Shown: positions 1 through 11,344 of the stretch, in pieces | How the letters are laid out: each line of letters opens with the position of its first letter | How positions within the stretch are numbered: the stretch's first letter is position 1 | NCBI GenBank assembly: GCA_958450365.1 | Contig: CAUEEP010000730.1 | Location: forward strand, 1,226,001 to 1,290,000 | Origin: Mesorhabditis belari | Lineage: Eukaryota; Nematoda; Chromadorea; Rhabditida; Rhabditidae | Direction of reading: 5' to 3' | Length of the DNA: 64,000 nt | Position numbers and translations under genes: made by a program | Notes under the pieces: model-generated | What the model was told of the DNA's origin: nothing | Databases searched by the model: none | What the model saw: the letters and a program-made list of their open reading frames with translations, nothing else

Positions 1-221
1 TATTTAGCTTGTTTATCTCTCTTGCTGATTTAAATCCAAACCAGTTTTAGTGTTTTCAACTATCAAGTACTATGTGATCTTGGAATTCGATAAATTTTGC
101 TAAGCCTTTGACTTTCATTACTATCATATTAGATTACACTTCTTGTTCTACTATTAGACATGAAAAAAGTTGTCCAAATTGGTTCTTTGTGTCATCCTTA
201 TATGCAATAGTCATCTTTTAC

Positions 222-2405
222 CCACCATCAATATCCACGAATCCATATTTATCGCCCAGATCCGCTGTGAGAAGGGTTCTCCCCGTGAGCAGCATCTTAT
301 CCTTATCCCCGGCCAAGCGAACCACCGCGATTCCTGGGTATTCGATCGTCTCACCATCGGCGAACATCTTTGCTGTCTGAAAATGTAATTTAACCTTTTT
401 TCTAAAGTGCAATAGTCGGTTTAAATGCTCTTTAAGAGCCTTTTAAAGCTTATTAATGTCCTTTAACACTTTAAAAAACTTAAAAATGAGTTTTCGCAGC
501 TTAACAAAGAAAGAATTGACGGTGAAGGGATTCGAACCAGGGAGAAAAAGCGTGAAAGACGAGCACTATCCGTTACGCCACCGGTTGCTTTTCGACAGCT
601 AGTAATTCTCGTCCATTCTCGTCCATATCCTTTTCCAAAAAATGCGCAAACTTGGAACGAGTTTTTCTCGAAAACTGTATGCCATGGAGTAGAAATAAAA
701 ACACGTATATCTTAGAATGTCAAAAGAGAGTTTTTACAATAGGTTACAATCTTAAATCGATGCCGAGTTGACGTAGTTTCCTAGTCAACTTCTGCCTTAC
801 CTCCGAGTGCGCTCCACTCTGGTCGGCTTGTTGCATGCCAGTGACGAGCTCCGTTCGCACTGCTCCCGGCCACAAACTGATCACCGTCACCTGGAACATT
901 AACATTGTTATTACCCAACTCTTTGATCTTTAGATCTATCCATTATTCATCTATTCGCATATTATTTAGCTATTAATTCAAAACAAACCCCATCCGGTCG
1001 CAACTCTTTCGACATATCAGCCGACATTCTATCCAAAGCCTCTTTCCCGACACCGTAAGGGATGTTGAAGAGATATCTGAAAATGACTATCTTGGAAACC
1101 AAATACAGTGCCCTACTTACCGTAATCCACCCGGAGAGCTGATATTGATGATGAGACCTTTCTTGTTTTTCACCATCATTCGCGAACCATACACACAGCA
1201 GTAGTAGTGATTCCGGAGACCCACGTTGTTCACCTGGGAATGCATTGGCTCAAGAAAAGGAGATATTCTATTATAGCTATACCTATTTTAACATAGTTAC
1301 TTTACTGTACTATAGATATATCCTAATATATCTATCGTAGAGCATTCTTGCAAATTAGAGCGGTATGGTCTGGTTTTAGCAATTTTAGTCTTGCCTTGTT
1401 CCACTCGGTGTTTTACAAGTGAAAAGCTCACAAATTTTAGCTTAGTGTTGAACAATCTGTCAGAAAGAGTGCGTTTCCATTTCTGAGCACAAAGAACACC
1501 AAGTGGCAATAAGTCAACCGTCTGGTTGTAGATACAAAATTCAGAAAAACTCCATCACTCACCTCATCCCAAACTTCAGCCTCTTGTTGATAGAATTTCT
1601 TTCCAGTGCCTTCGAAGATTGCCTAGAAGCATTTGAATCTCAACACTTTTCACCCCTTCACTTACCGTAACTGCCGAGTAAGCGTTATTCACGAGAATGT
1701 CCAGTTTTCCGTTGTTTTCCTTGTCGATTCTTTCAAAGAGATCCTATAATTGAATTTTCAGTATCACATACAAATCAAATATTATTTGAGTAAAAATTCA
1801 CCTTGACATTGTCCATATTTCCGTGATCACAGTAAACGACGATTCCTTTCCCTCCACGCTCTGTGACTTCTGGAATAAGAACTCTATGAGGTGATGAATT
1901 GTTAAAATATTTCAACGGATATCTTAAATGCTAATTGTTATTTTTGTTATATTTTTCATAATATTTACCCTTAGCCGTTTTTTCCAATGATGGTAGAGAG
2001 TAGGAGTCCAATTTTGTGGCATCGCTCTCTTTTGGCTGACGTCCTGTCACATACACGGTGGCTCCAGCCTGGAAAGAGATCGGTAAAGAAGCTGATATGT
2101 TTAAAAATACATTATTTTATCATTTTTAGCTGGAAATCTTTAGTTTTAGCTTTACTTCAATGTCTCTTTAGGCTAACTTTATCCTAAAACAGTTTTTGCT
2201 ACTGGTTGATAAGGATCCCAGTTTCTATTTATGCATCTCTTCTTACTACCATTTTATCAATTCGTACCCAGTTCCAACTAATTCCAGCTCAGCTATTCAT
2301 TCGTCTATGCATTAAATATCTAACCTGTCCAAGTTGCAAGGCGATCCCTCTCCCGATCCCCCTCGAAGCACCAGTTACAAGGGCCACCTGACCGGCTAAC
2401 GACAT
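222..2405 (-). CDS. DHRS1: DHRS1-type short-chain dehydrogenase/reductase, 3' end missing
   Basis: Rebuilt from nine exons: 2405-2325, 2068-1969, 1869-1802, 1743-1666, 1622-1563, 1233-1121, 1076-989, 890-801 and 376-222. Phases agree across all junctions. The start ATG at 2405 opens straight into the Rossmann strand. Visible SDR marks are the cofactor motif TGASRGIG (residues 11-18), NNAY (102-105), the catalytic Ser region ISSPG (161-165) and the catalytic pair YGVGK (174-178), followed by SLWPG. The variant NNAY (not NNAG), the spacing and the late motif YGFVDIDG are characteristic of DHRS1, an NAD(P)-dependent reductase of the ER membrane acting on steroids and other carbonyls in vertebrates; the nematode substrate is unknown. 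About 277 residues are seen, against roughly 310 for the family, so the last exon probably lies beyond base 1. The final donor could be at 222 or 226. The intron between the last two exons carries a tRNA-like sequence. Confidence 0.9.
517..588 (-). pseudogene. tRNA-like sequence (degenerate), in a DHRS1 intron
   Basis: On the minus strand it has an A-box (TGGCGTAACGG) and a perfect B-box (GGTTCGAATCC) at tRNA spacing, with a TTC triplet where the anticodon should be. The acceptor and lower T stems do not pair well and no clean anticodon stem forms. It is best read as a tRNA pseudogene or tRNA-derived repeat. See the three other copies at 8.56, 9.37 and 60.80 kb. Confidence 0.5.
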
Positions 2406-2805
2406 GTTCTGAATGAGATTTTTACAGTAAAAGATGAAATTTGAAAAATACAGAGTATAAAAATGTTTCAACAATTTCAACAATATTTCAACAACGTTCT
2501 AAACATCCAAATTCTGGATCGAAATCCTAACCAAACTGCTAAATCTTTTAACCCAGAAACACAATTCCAAATGCCAAAACAAGAGGAATAGCAAAAGATT
2601 CGCGGCCGGGTTAGATTGGCGTTTATAGAGAAAATTTGTTTAGTTATGAACTTTATCGGCGATATGAAAGGTTGGGAACCACAGTTCAACAAAATAAAAC
2701 AGAAAACAAAAAGTGTAACAAAGTGGAAAGAACGAGAAAAGTACAGAAACTTTAACAATTTTAAAAGAAGGGGTGAAAACAATAAATGGAGGAGGGGAAA
2801 TTGGG

Positions 2806-2937
2806 GTATGTAGATCTCAATAAGTGCAACAAAATGACACCAAAATCATAAAGATTGGCCCACTTAGAAGGAAGTTATGATGAGGTGCGCCAAAGATCCA
2901 GTTGCGCAAATAAAATGGCGGAAATTAGCCTACCCCG
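2806..2937. repeat. Palindromic MITE family C, single-arm copy
   Basis: Shares about 130 bp, with scattered mismatches, with one arm of the palindrome at 41997-42180. Both include a block reading GTAGATCTCAATAA, then an AAAGATTGG..CCACTTAGAAG block, and end in GGAAATTAGCCTACC. Only one arm is clear here, so this is a solo or half-deleted copy. Confidence 0.7.
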
Positions 2938-4689
2938 GGAAATTTTAAGAATAAACATAATTTTATAAGAGGATAGAGAAACATATACACGGAAAATACC
3001 TGGCGAAGCCCCGGACCGGGCAACGATTCTATAAAAGAATGAATTTTGAAGGGATGGAACTTCCTTGGACAGGGAGATGCCGTCTCGAGTACGGTAGCTT
3101 AGGTGTATTTTAGAATTTAGGGTTGGAAAGTTGCCAACTCGAACTGCGGGCATTGGGGTTTTACTATACAGTATTGTTAGAGTATGAAAGTGTTTCAACA
3201 ATGGTGAAAAGTAATCTGTAGTATCGAAATATCGAAGTACCAAAGTATAAGAATCTCATAAAATGGTTCAACTCCTATCAAGTTTACCCAGCAGCCACAG
3301 TGATGCTGTTTAAAGGATTTTTTAAGTTTTTAAATTTACATAATTCTTTGATTATAAAGATTTAGAAATGGTAAAAATCAGTATTTCCTTTTGAAAGAGC
3401 CAATTTTTGAAAGAGAACGGAGTAAACAACTCGAAAATGGAATGGATTTTTAACGACCAAAAGTGCCAAACAACGATTCCTTTCCCAAAGATTTTCATCA
3501 AAAAAGAGTTCACTTTAAACTTGTTTTGGTCTCTATGGGAATCGCGTTTCTTGTAAAATATTTTGGGCAATCAAAATAATGAATTCTGTGAGTGGGAAAG
3601 GGAAAAGAGACTTTGATATGGAGAAGGGAGAAAAGAAAATGGAGAAGAGATTCGTGGAAATCTTTGGCAATCTTTTTTTTCTGCAATTTTATTTCTCTCA
3701 TTCCTTTCTAATTCTTCTTTTCTTCGATTTCTCTCATATTGACTTGTTTTTCTCAGTTTTTTTGGGGGTTTTGCGTTTTTTTTCTGTGGAAAAATCCGTT
3801 GCTCTTTCCTCTTTTTCTAATCGTTTCTTATCGTGCTTAGAGTGCTTGGAGTAGTGAATTTTTTCAAAAAAGAAAATAAAAATTGAAATGCAATGGTGAA
3901 ATCGACACTTTTCTTACATAGGAATGTAAAATTTGAGGTTTAAAATTTCATGAAATTGACCAAAACGACAGTGTTACCAGCATTGATTCATTCACAGATT
4001 TCTCATTGCTTCAAATAAGTTCAAAAAGAAATGCAATTTGCAAATAGTGCTTGGAAATCTTTCTAGAAATAGTTGGAAAAAAGTTTTGGCTTTCAAAAAA
4101 TGGTTTTTGGGACAAAAACGTCTCTGTTAACAGCCTTGGAAATTAAATTCTCAAATAAGTCAAACATTCTAGAGAAATTTCAAAGAGTTTGACAATTCCT
4201 ATTATGATATTGACATCTGAAATAAAAGAAATTCCTAATTTTAGTCAAAAAAAGAGTTTAGTTTTGAACCGAAAATGAATCAAATCAAAAAGGAAAAGAG
4301 ATCATTTAAAAGCAAAAACTCACTCATTGATATAAAACCAAGTTTCCTGAAAAATCCTAGTTTTCAGCTTTTAAATAGTGACTTTTGTAAGCTTGCCAAG
4401 CACGGAAACTCGAAATAGCACAAAGGGAAAACCCTGCTTTGAGTGGAGAAATGAAAGAGAAAGGGTAAATAAAAAAAGAAAGGCGATTTGAACATTCACC
4501 CCCAGCAACAAGCAAACTACAAAAAGACCCTTTTTCTTGTAGTTTAAAAATACACATTAAGGAAAAGGATCAAAAAGTGAAATTTGACTGTTTTTATGAA
4601 GTAAACTCGTGGAATTTGAGAAAAATGATCATCTAAAAGAACAACTAAATACTGAATATCAATGTCGAGAAGTGAAAGTTGGGTTTGGA

Positions 4690-4905
4690 AAGGGATGGCT
4701 AAGAGGAGAGACACGAGATGGCGCGAGCAATGCGTACCTTTCATGCCGCTCGTACGAAAAAGCGGTATCTGGCACACTGGCTGAGCCGAAAGCGTGCCAG
4801 AAACAGCCTTCCTCGGTTTAATTACCCAAGTTTGAGGTTAGCATTAACCCCGAGACCGTTCCAAGAGTGTTTCGAAAAAATTTTGGAACGTGTCGCCGTT
4901 TAGGG
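4690..4905. repeat. Dispersed repeat with core TCGGTTTAATTACCC, copy 1
   Basis: Contains an internal inverted repeat (TCTGGCAC ... GTGCCAGA), then CTCGGTTTAATTACCCAAG and GTTAGCATTAACCCCGAGA. The same order of elements recurs at 5250-5410, and in reverse at about 40025-40150 and 40255-40400. Confidence 0.6.
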
Positions 4906-5249
4906 GATGCACAAATGATTCGAAAAGTTTCAGAGACACGATCCGTGTTGTTGCTACTTATCTTGGAATGGTTCGCTTTTCCATCTCAGTTAGCATCTCG
5001 CTGAACGTTCGCCCAGTCTTTAACGATTTTGAAGTGTTTCAATGAGTGAAACACCGTGAAACAATGGTACGAAATCGGGGCTTCGTTTGTCCACTGTGGA
5101 GAAAATTTTGGAAAAATATATGTTGTTACTTGGGGGAAATGGCACTCGTTGATGAGGGAACAATTTCCGATAGACTTTCCAAGAATCGAGACGAAATTGA
5201 GGTGAAAATGGGAAGCCATGGTGTGTTTTTTGTTGGCGGACACAATCGT

Positions 5250-5410
5250 CTCCTTTCTGGCACACTGTCCAGATAGATACGACGACAGAAACGGTTCTCT
5301 TCGGTTTAATTACCCAAATTTAAGGTTAGTACTAACCCCGAGACGCAAAGAGTCTCGGAAATTTTGGAAAGGATTCCCGTTTGAGGGAATCCACAAATCA
5401 TTGCGCAATT
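5250..5410. repeat. Dispersed repeat with core TCGGTTTAATTACCC, copy 2
   Basis: Holds TCTGGCACAC, then TTCGGTTTAATTACCCAAA, then GTTAGTACTAACCCCGAGA, matching copy 1 in order and spacing. Whether it is a transposon relic or a repeated functional element cannot be told from sequence. Confidence 0.6.
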
Positions 5411-6144
5411 TCAGATACGACTGCGAGTTATTTGTGATTCTATACACGTTGGTGCACCCTGTATTACAACCATAGATTTAAGATTAATACATATGAATTC
5501 ATAGACATAACATGAAAAGGGCCGATAAAGCAACACGATATAATGTATGTGATGGATAGCACAGATCACGTTAGGGCAAGAAGGGGCAAGAAGTTGAGGA
5601 AGCAAAAATGATGAACACTTGATGAAGCTATTTGAGCACTTTCTTCCACATAAACCGATTTTAATGTTAGTAGGAAAAAGATAGAGAATGGAAAGTTGCC
5701 TAACGCCTAGGCAATATAGCTGAAATAAACAGCCTTCTCAAACGTTTGTGTTTCAAAATTCAATCAAGATTTCTGCTTTGAGCACACTCAAAACAGCTTC
5801 CTAACTTCGAAATTAACAAGAAAAACTATTTTTTCGTTGTCCGTTGAACAACTTCCCATATTTTCTTCAAAACAAACGTTTCAGTGTCATTTCGGGCAAC
5901 AATGGCCGTCGCTTGAATCTATTGTCCCATCATAGCTTAATTCTTGCTGGATTTCGTGAAATATCTTTTGTTAAGTACAAAAAAAAATGTTCAATATCGA
6001 ACAAAAAAATCAAGTTTTCAAGGATAGACTTTAAGCTTTAGCTCAGCCTGCACACTAAAGAAATAAAAAAAAACTAGACTGGCTTTGCTTCTATTTTTCT
6101 TTAACCTTTAACCTTTCTAGATTTATTATCGTACATAATTTCAA

Positions 6145-6438
6145 ATGCAAGAGGTCTTCTTCGCATCATCGACACATTTGATTGGTGATAAAATGAAAAT
6201 GTTGAAATCAAAACAGATGAAATTGATCGGTCGAATCACGGACACGTTCACGAATGATCTATTAAACGCGAAACGTTTCGTGGCAGATTGCAGAAGCCGC
6301 CACGTTTGTTGGGTTCGGGGAGAAGAATCAAGAGTTGAGTGTTACTCATTGAAATTTTTTTTTCAAGACATTTCCTTCCCAGAGCTCACCAACGAACTCT
6401 CGTGTTCGAAACAAGAGCTCAAAGAAATCATTCACTAA
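6145..6438 (+). CDS. Possible hypothetical exon or short gene
   Basis: A 97-codon ATG-to-stop frame whose first 60 residues are charged and amphipathic (many Lys/Met, then DCRSRHVCW), unlike the low-complexity chance frames around it. I recognise no domain. It lies in an intergenic stretch, and I could not link it to flanking exons with good splice sites. It may be an isolated exon, a decayed gene piece or chance. Confidence 0.2.
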   Translation: MQEVFFASSTHLIGDKMKMLKSKQMKLIGRITDTFTNDLLNAKRFVADCRSRHVCWVRGEESRVECYSLKFFFQDISFPELTNELSCSKQELKEIIH

Positions 6439-7149
6439 TAGGTCATTCCAATAACGCGGAAACAACTTCTCAAATGTACAGAGTGCGTGAAAATTATTGA
6501 CGGGCGGTATAAGCCTTGTAATTTTCTTGAAAACTTATCTTGAAAAGATAAATTTCATTGTAAAACAATAAAAATAATCCACAAAAACAAAAAAAAAAGT
6601 TAATAAAACTCAGTTTGACCTTCTTCTGCTCGAATGAACTCGTGAAGACTACCTGGAAAAAGATCGACCGTGCCGCAAGCAATCTTCCTCAAAATCGCCT
6701 CAATCTTTCAATTTTGTGATTTATTTTGGAAAAATTCTCGCCAACAAAGAATTACTCTCAGGACCGTGCACCGCAAGCAATCTTCATCAAAATCGCTACA
6801 CTAAAGGATTCTTTGTTGATAAGCCTTAATGAAAAATGTGCAAGGCTTATATGCGTATTCTTTTCTTTAATTTATACTGTTTTTAGAGATAGAATCTGGC
6901 CATTTTCAATGGAGAATAGATGTGGCTGCCGGAGTGCTTTGAGATTTGCTGCTGACTCTACTCATAAGTCATCTTCGTTCTCTTGTATTTTGTTACTAAT
7001 CTATCTGACTTTGATGATTTTTAATGTAGTTTATTGTTGTTAACCTGTTGTTACTTCTTTTTATCTTTCACTTTTGTTTAAGAATAAATGTTATAATTAC
7101 TGAATAAAGTTGATAATTTGCATTTTCACCAATTTGCATCTGACTCGAT

Positions 7150-7285
7150 ACAACTGACTCGACTTGTCCTGAAATCAGACTCGTCCTGGAATCAGACTTG
7201 TCCTGGAATTAGACTCGTCCTGGAATCAGACTCCTCCTGGAATCAGACTCGTCCTGGAATCAGACTCGTCCTGGAATCAGACTCA
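7150..7285. repeat. Minisatellite, 17-bp unit
   Basis: About seven tandem units of CTGGAATCAGACTCGTC with small variants. Confidence 0.9.
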
Positions 7286-7897
7286 GTTATCAAATTGAGC
7301 AACAAGTAAACAAAATTGAGCTTAAATTCACGGCTTTTTTAGATATATCTCAGATTCCGATACCACTTTGGTGTCGTTGTTGGGGTTGAAGTAAATGAAG
7401 GGCTCCTAGCTTTCCGATAGATAAATATAGTGACTCGTTGTCGTCAACGCAAACTAAATTTGGGTTGATTTTAAGTATTAACCTAGAAACACATCACTTC
7501 TAGTGCACTGATTTGTTTGCTAAAGTGTTTGTTTGTTTGTTTGTTTTTTATGTTAAAGTGCCAGAAAAAAGTGTTTCCCAAAAAAAAAACAGCTTAACTC
7601 AGCTCACTTGTGCTTCCTGTTGACCTTTTCCCCACAAAATTCGACAACAGCTTGATGATAGTTTTCCCGGTTTTTTTTTTTGAAAAGATTTCTTTTGCAA
7701 GATCTACGCGATCTTTTGATTAGAAAGAAAAAAAAGGTCAAAAAGAAAATGTTAAGGCAAGAAAATGCGGACAGTTGACTGGCAATTTCCTTGCAATTCG
7801 TTCTCTTTCAGCCGCTTTGATAAGCGTTTTTGACTCAAAAAAAAGCCCTTGTCTATATATATTTTTCGACAAGCTTTAAACATTGATTTGTTTCTAA

Positions 7898-10800
7898 ATG
7901 GCGGAAAGAGTGATCATTGGAAGAGGAAATTTCGGCTTTGTTGAGCTACTCGATCGCGAACAGTAAGTTTTAAAAGTGTTTTCAATTTTTCAAAAATGAT
8001 AGTACAAGAAAAGAACTGAACAATTTCCTTCTATTTCTTCTGAACAACTTCTTTCAACTTCCTTCTTCCTTCTATGCTTTTGACATTGTACAGAAAATAA
8101 AAACAACAACTCTAGTCACTCAAAAGTCACTCAAAAACATTCATAAACTCTTTGAATTCAGTAAAATCGCCGCAAAATGGATTCAACGCACATGGAATGA
8201 GGAAGAGGATGAAAAGTTGAAACGAGAATGGCTAGCAATGAAGCGGCTATCGCATTCAAACATTGTACAATTTTATGCGCTAACAGAGATCCACGAAGAT
8301 GTCATTTCATATTTTGTAATCAAGATGGAATATTGTGAAAGGAAATCATTGCGTCAGGGTGAGTTTATTTTCAAAATTAGTTTTAGTTTTAGTTTTTGAA
8401 AGGGAGCTGATTTTTTTGAAAGCTTCATTGATGAGGTGGTTGACACCAACAATGGCATTGATTAGTGAAATTCTAAAGGTTTATATAAGATAATTAAGGA
8501 ATGGCATTGTAAGAATATACAAGATTAAGTTAACTTCCTCTGGAGTAAGGGAGATCAGGTGAGTTGTGGTGTAATGGTTAGCAGAGTTGCCCGGTAAGTG
8601 AAAGGTCACGGGTTTGAGTCCCGATGGCGCACAAGTTTTGATGATTCCTCTGCCCTAGTTCCAACTATTATATTCAGTGATCAACGATACAACAATAGTT
8701 TACAATCAAAAAACGATGATCTGTTGGGCCGAACATCTCTTCCGTGCACTTCAATGTTTACAAGAGAACCACATCGTGCATCGAGACTTAAAGCCAGAAA
8801 AGTAATCAAGCACTCTTTTTCTTTTTATCTTTTCTTTTATTTTTAGTGTGCTTGTGACAGGGGACTTTATTTTGAAATTTTGCGATTTCGGTTGTGTGAG
8901 AGAGCTGAATAACACAGGAACAGTGACAATGATTGGCACTTATCGATACATGAGTCCGGAGATGGCAACGAAAAGTTGGGTAAGAGATTGAGAGCAGCTT
9001 ACCCAACTTTTACCCAACTGTATTACTAAACTAGAATAATAATGAAAATATTTTCTAGTTTACTCACCAAAGCGACGTGTATTCGATTGGATTAGTGCTT
9101 TGGGAGATATCTGAGCGAGAGTTCGTGAAACTTCATTATAACCTCAGCTCATAGTTGTCGTGACAAGGTTTTTGAAAGTAATAAGTGCTTGATGGTGGCG
9201 AAATGATAAGGGCCATATACTGGCTGACGTAGAATTTTGCGCTGATTCCGAATCTGTTTTCTGTTTCTGCTATGGAGCACTCTGTCAAAAGTTATAAGCA
9301 CTCAAAGTTTTGTATGGAATTCTAAAAAGCATCCCTCGAGTTTACCAGCGGATTTTCCCGGACGTCCTGGAAAGCAGTGATGGCCGAGTGGTAGTCGGCT
9401 AGCATACGAGGCAAACCCTGTGGGGTTCGAGTCCGTATTTTGACTTTTTCTTGCTTTTTTAGAGGTAATTGATTGGTAATTGATAATTTGACAACAAATG
9501 CCAAATCGACGAATATTGGACCAATTCTCATAATTGAGGTATCATTCTTGTAGCAAAGAATCTTTATTTTTAAAATAAAGAAAATATATTCAATATTAAT
9601 GTAAATCAGGCACTTATTGCTTTCAAAAACATTGTCACGATAATTATGGGCCAATTCGATATGGCCAGCTTGATCAAGCGTTTAGAGTTGTTTATGCTGA
9701 ATATGGAGTGAGGCAATTTGATCATTTCACCTTTTTCCCCGATTTTCAACTTGGAAATGTTCAATTGCCATCGCCACACTGTGACGAAACTCTCAAACAA
9801 ATGATACTAGAGTGAGTTCTGAGTTCATCGTTGTTCAGCTAGACGAGTTTTTCAAGGAAAGTTTAAGAAGCTGTAATAAACGATCCGAATTTGCCATTCG
9901 GAACAAAAAGCAGAACTTTTGATTTAACTTTTGATTTTGAATCTTATTTAGTTGCACAGTTTTTGATCACACAGCTCGACCTGCTATTCACAAATGCTTG
10001 ACTCAAATTGACGATTTACAAAAGGTTAGCCACAATATAATCATGTGCAAAAGTCTTTTAACACTCAATTTTCTTTGATAAAGTTCATGGCGCTCTTTAA
10101 GCTATTAATAGTTTTAGTTACACAAATATATGTACAATTTATTTACACAAACGCTGTCGCTATACAAAACTTAGTGTTAAGCATTCATCGAGAAAAAATA
10201 TAATTGTCAAAACATCCCTGAAAATCGTGGTGCAAAAGTCTTTTAACACAAGGCGAAATTAAGCTATAAACAATATTTTCTCGGTCCTCCTTTTGACAAA
10301 AGTGCTTCTTTAACACGAGTAGGCATCGATCTAATTAATTCATCAAAAATTCCAGGTCCAATCGTCCTCCAAATTTTTCTGATGTAAAAACATAGCTCGA
10401 CTTTAGAATTGAAACGTTTTCCTCGCAATTTCGATTTCAAATAGGCCCATAAATTCTCGATAACATTTAAATCCGGTGAGAATGGTGGAGCTTTGATCAA
10501 AGAAACGTGATTGATCCCAAACCATCCCGGTAAATGTGCTTTTCCTCCATTCGAGAGAGTCACAACGCGGTCCATCAAAAATTTGCTTTTGTGTACTGGC
10601 GAATTATCTTGATAAAGAAACCATCATGGATTCATCGAAGCAAATGGAAGTAGACATCTGTCCAATATCTCTACATTGGCGGGAATCCATTGTTGACTTT
10701 ACGAGGACAAGCGGACCTGTTGAACTTTTACACATCGCACCTAAAGAAATCACGTTGGGCTGCATAAAAAGAAAATTATGCTTACCGAAACACATAATTG

Positions 10801-10949
10801 ATCCTCCGCCTCTTTTCACCGTAGGTTGCAAGTACTTGAGTTGATATCGCTTTCTGACTGGACGTCGGATCAGGTGATTTCGATTTGAAGGAAAAATATC
10901 GAGCAAATTGAAGGCGTTGCTTCCAGTGTTTGGCTGTCATCTAGGTTGC

Positions 10950-11041
<92 letters not shown>

Positions 11042-11067
11042 TTTTTTTTTTTTTTTTTTTTTTTTTT

Positions 11068-11101
<34 letters not shown>

Positions 11102-11157
11102 GGTGTGTTTTTTGTTTTTTTTTTTTTTTGTTTTTTAAAATGTTAATTTTAAAATTT

Positions 11158-11220
<63 letters not shown>

Positions 11221-11308
11221 GGGGGGAGAGTTTTTTTTTTTTTTTTTTTGGGTGTGGTTGGTTTTTTTTTTGGTTTTTTTTTGTTTTTTTTTTTGTGATT
11301 TGGGGGGG

Positions 11309-11344
<36 letters not shown>

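Larger units (their letters stand above)
2406..7897. other. Intergenic region with dispersed repeats
   Basis: No gene is supported here. It holds one arm of a palindromic MITE (2806-2937), two copies of a dispersed repeat with the core TCGGTTTAATTACCC (about 4690-4905 and 5250-5410), a possible short coding exon (6145-6438), a short direct repeat (6668-6700 and 6762-6800) and a 17-bp minisatellite (7150-7285). The rest is AT-rich sequence in which I see nothing. The start probably includes the DHRS1 promoter and the end the kinase promoter. Confidence 0.6.
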
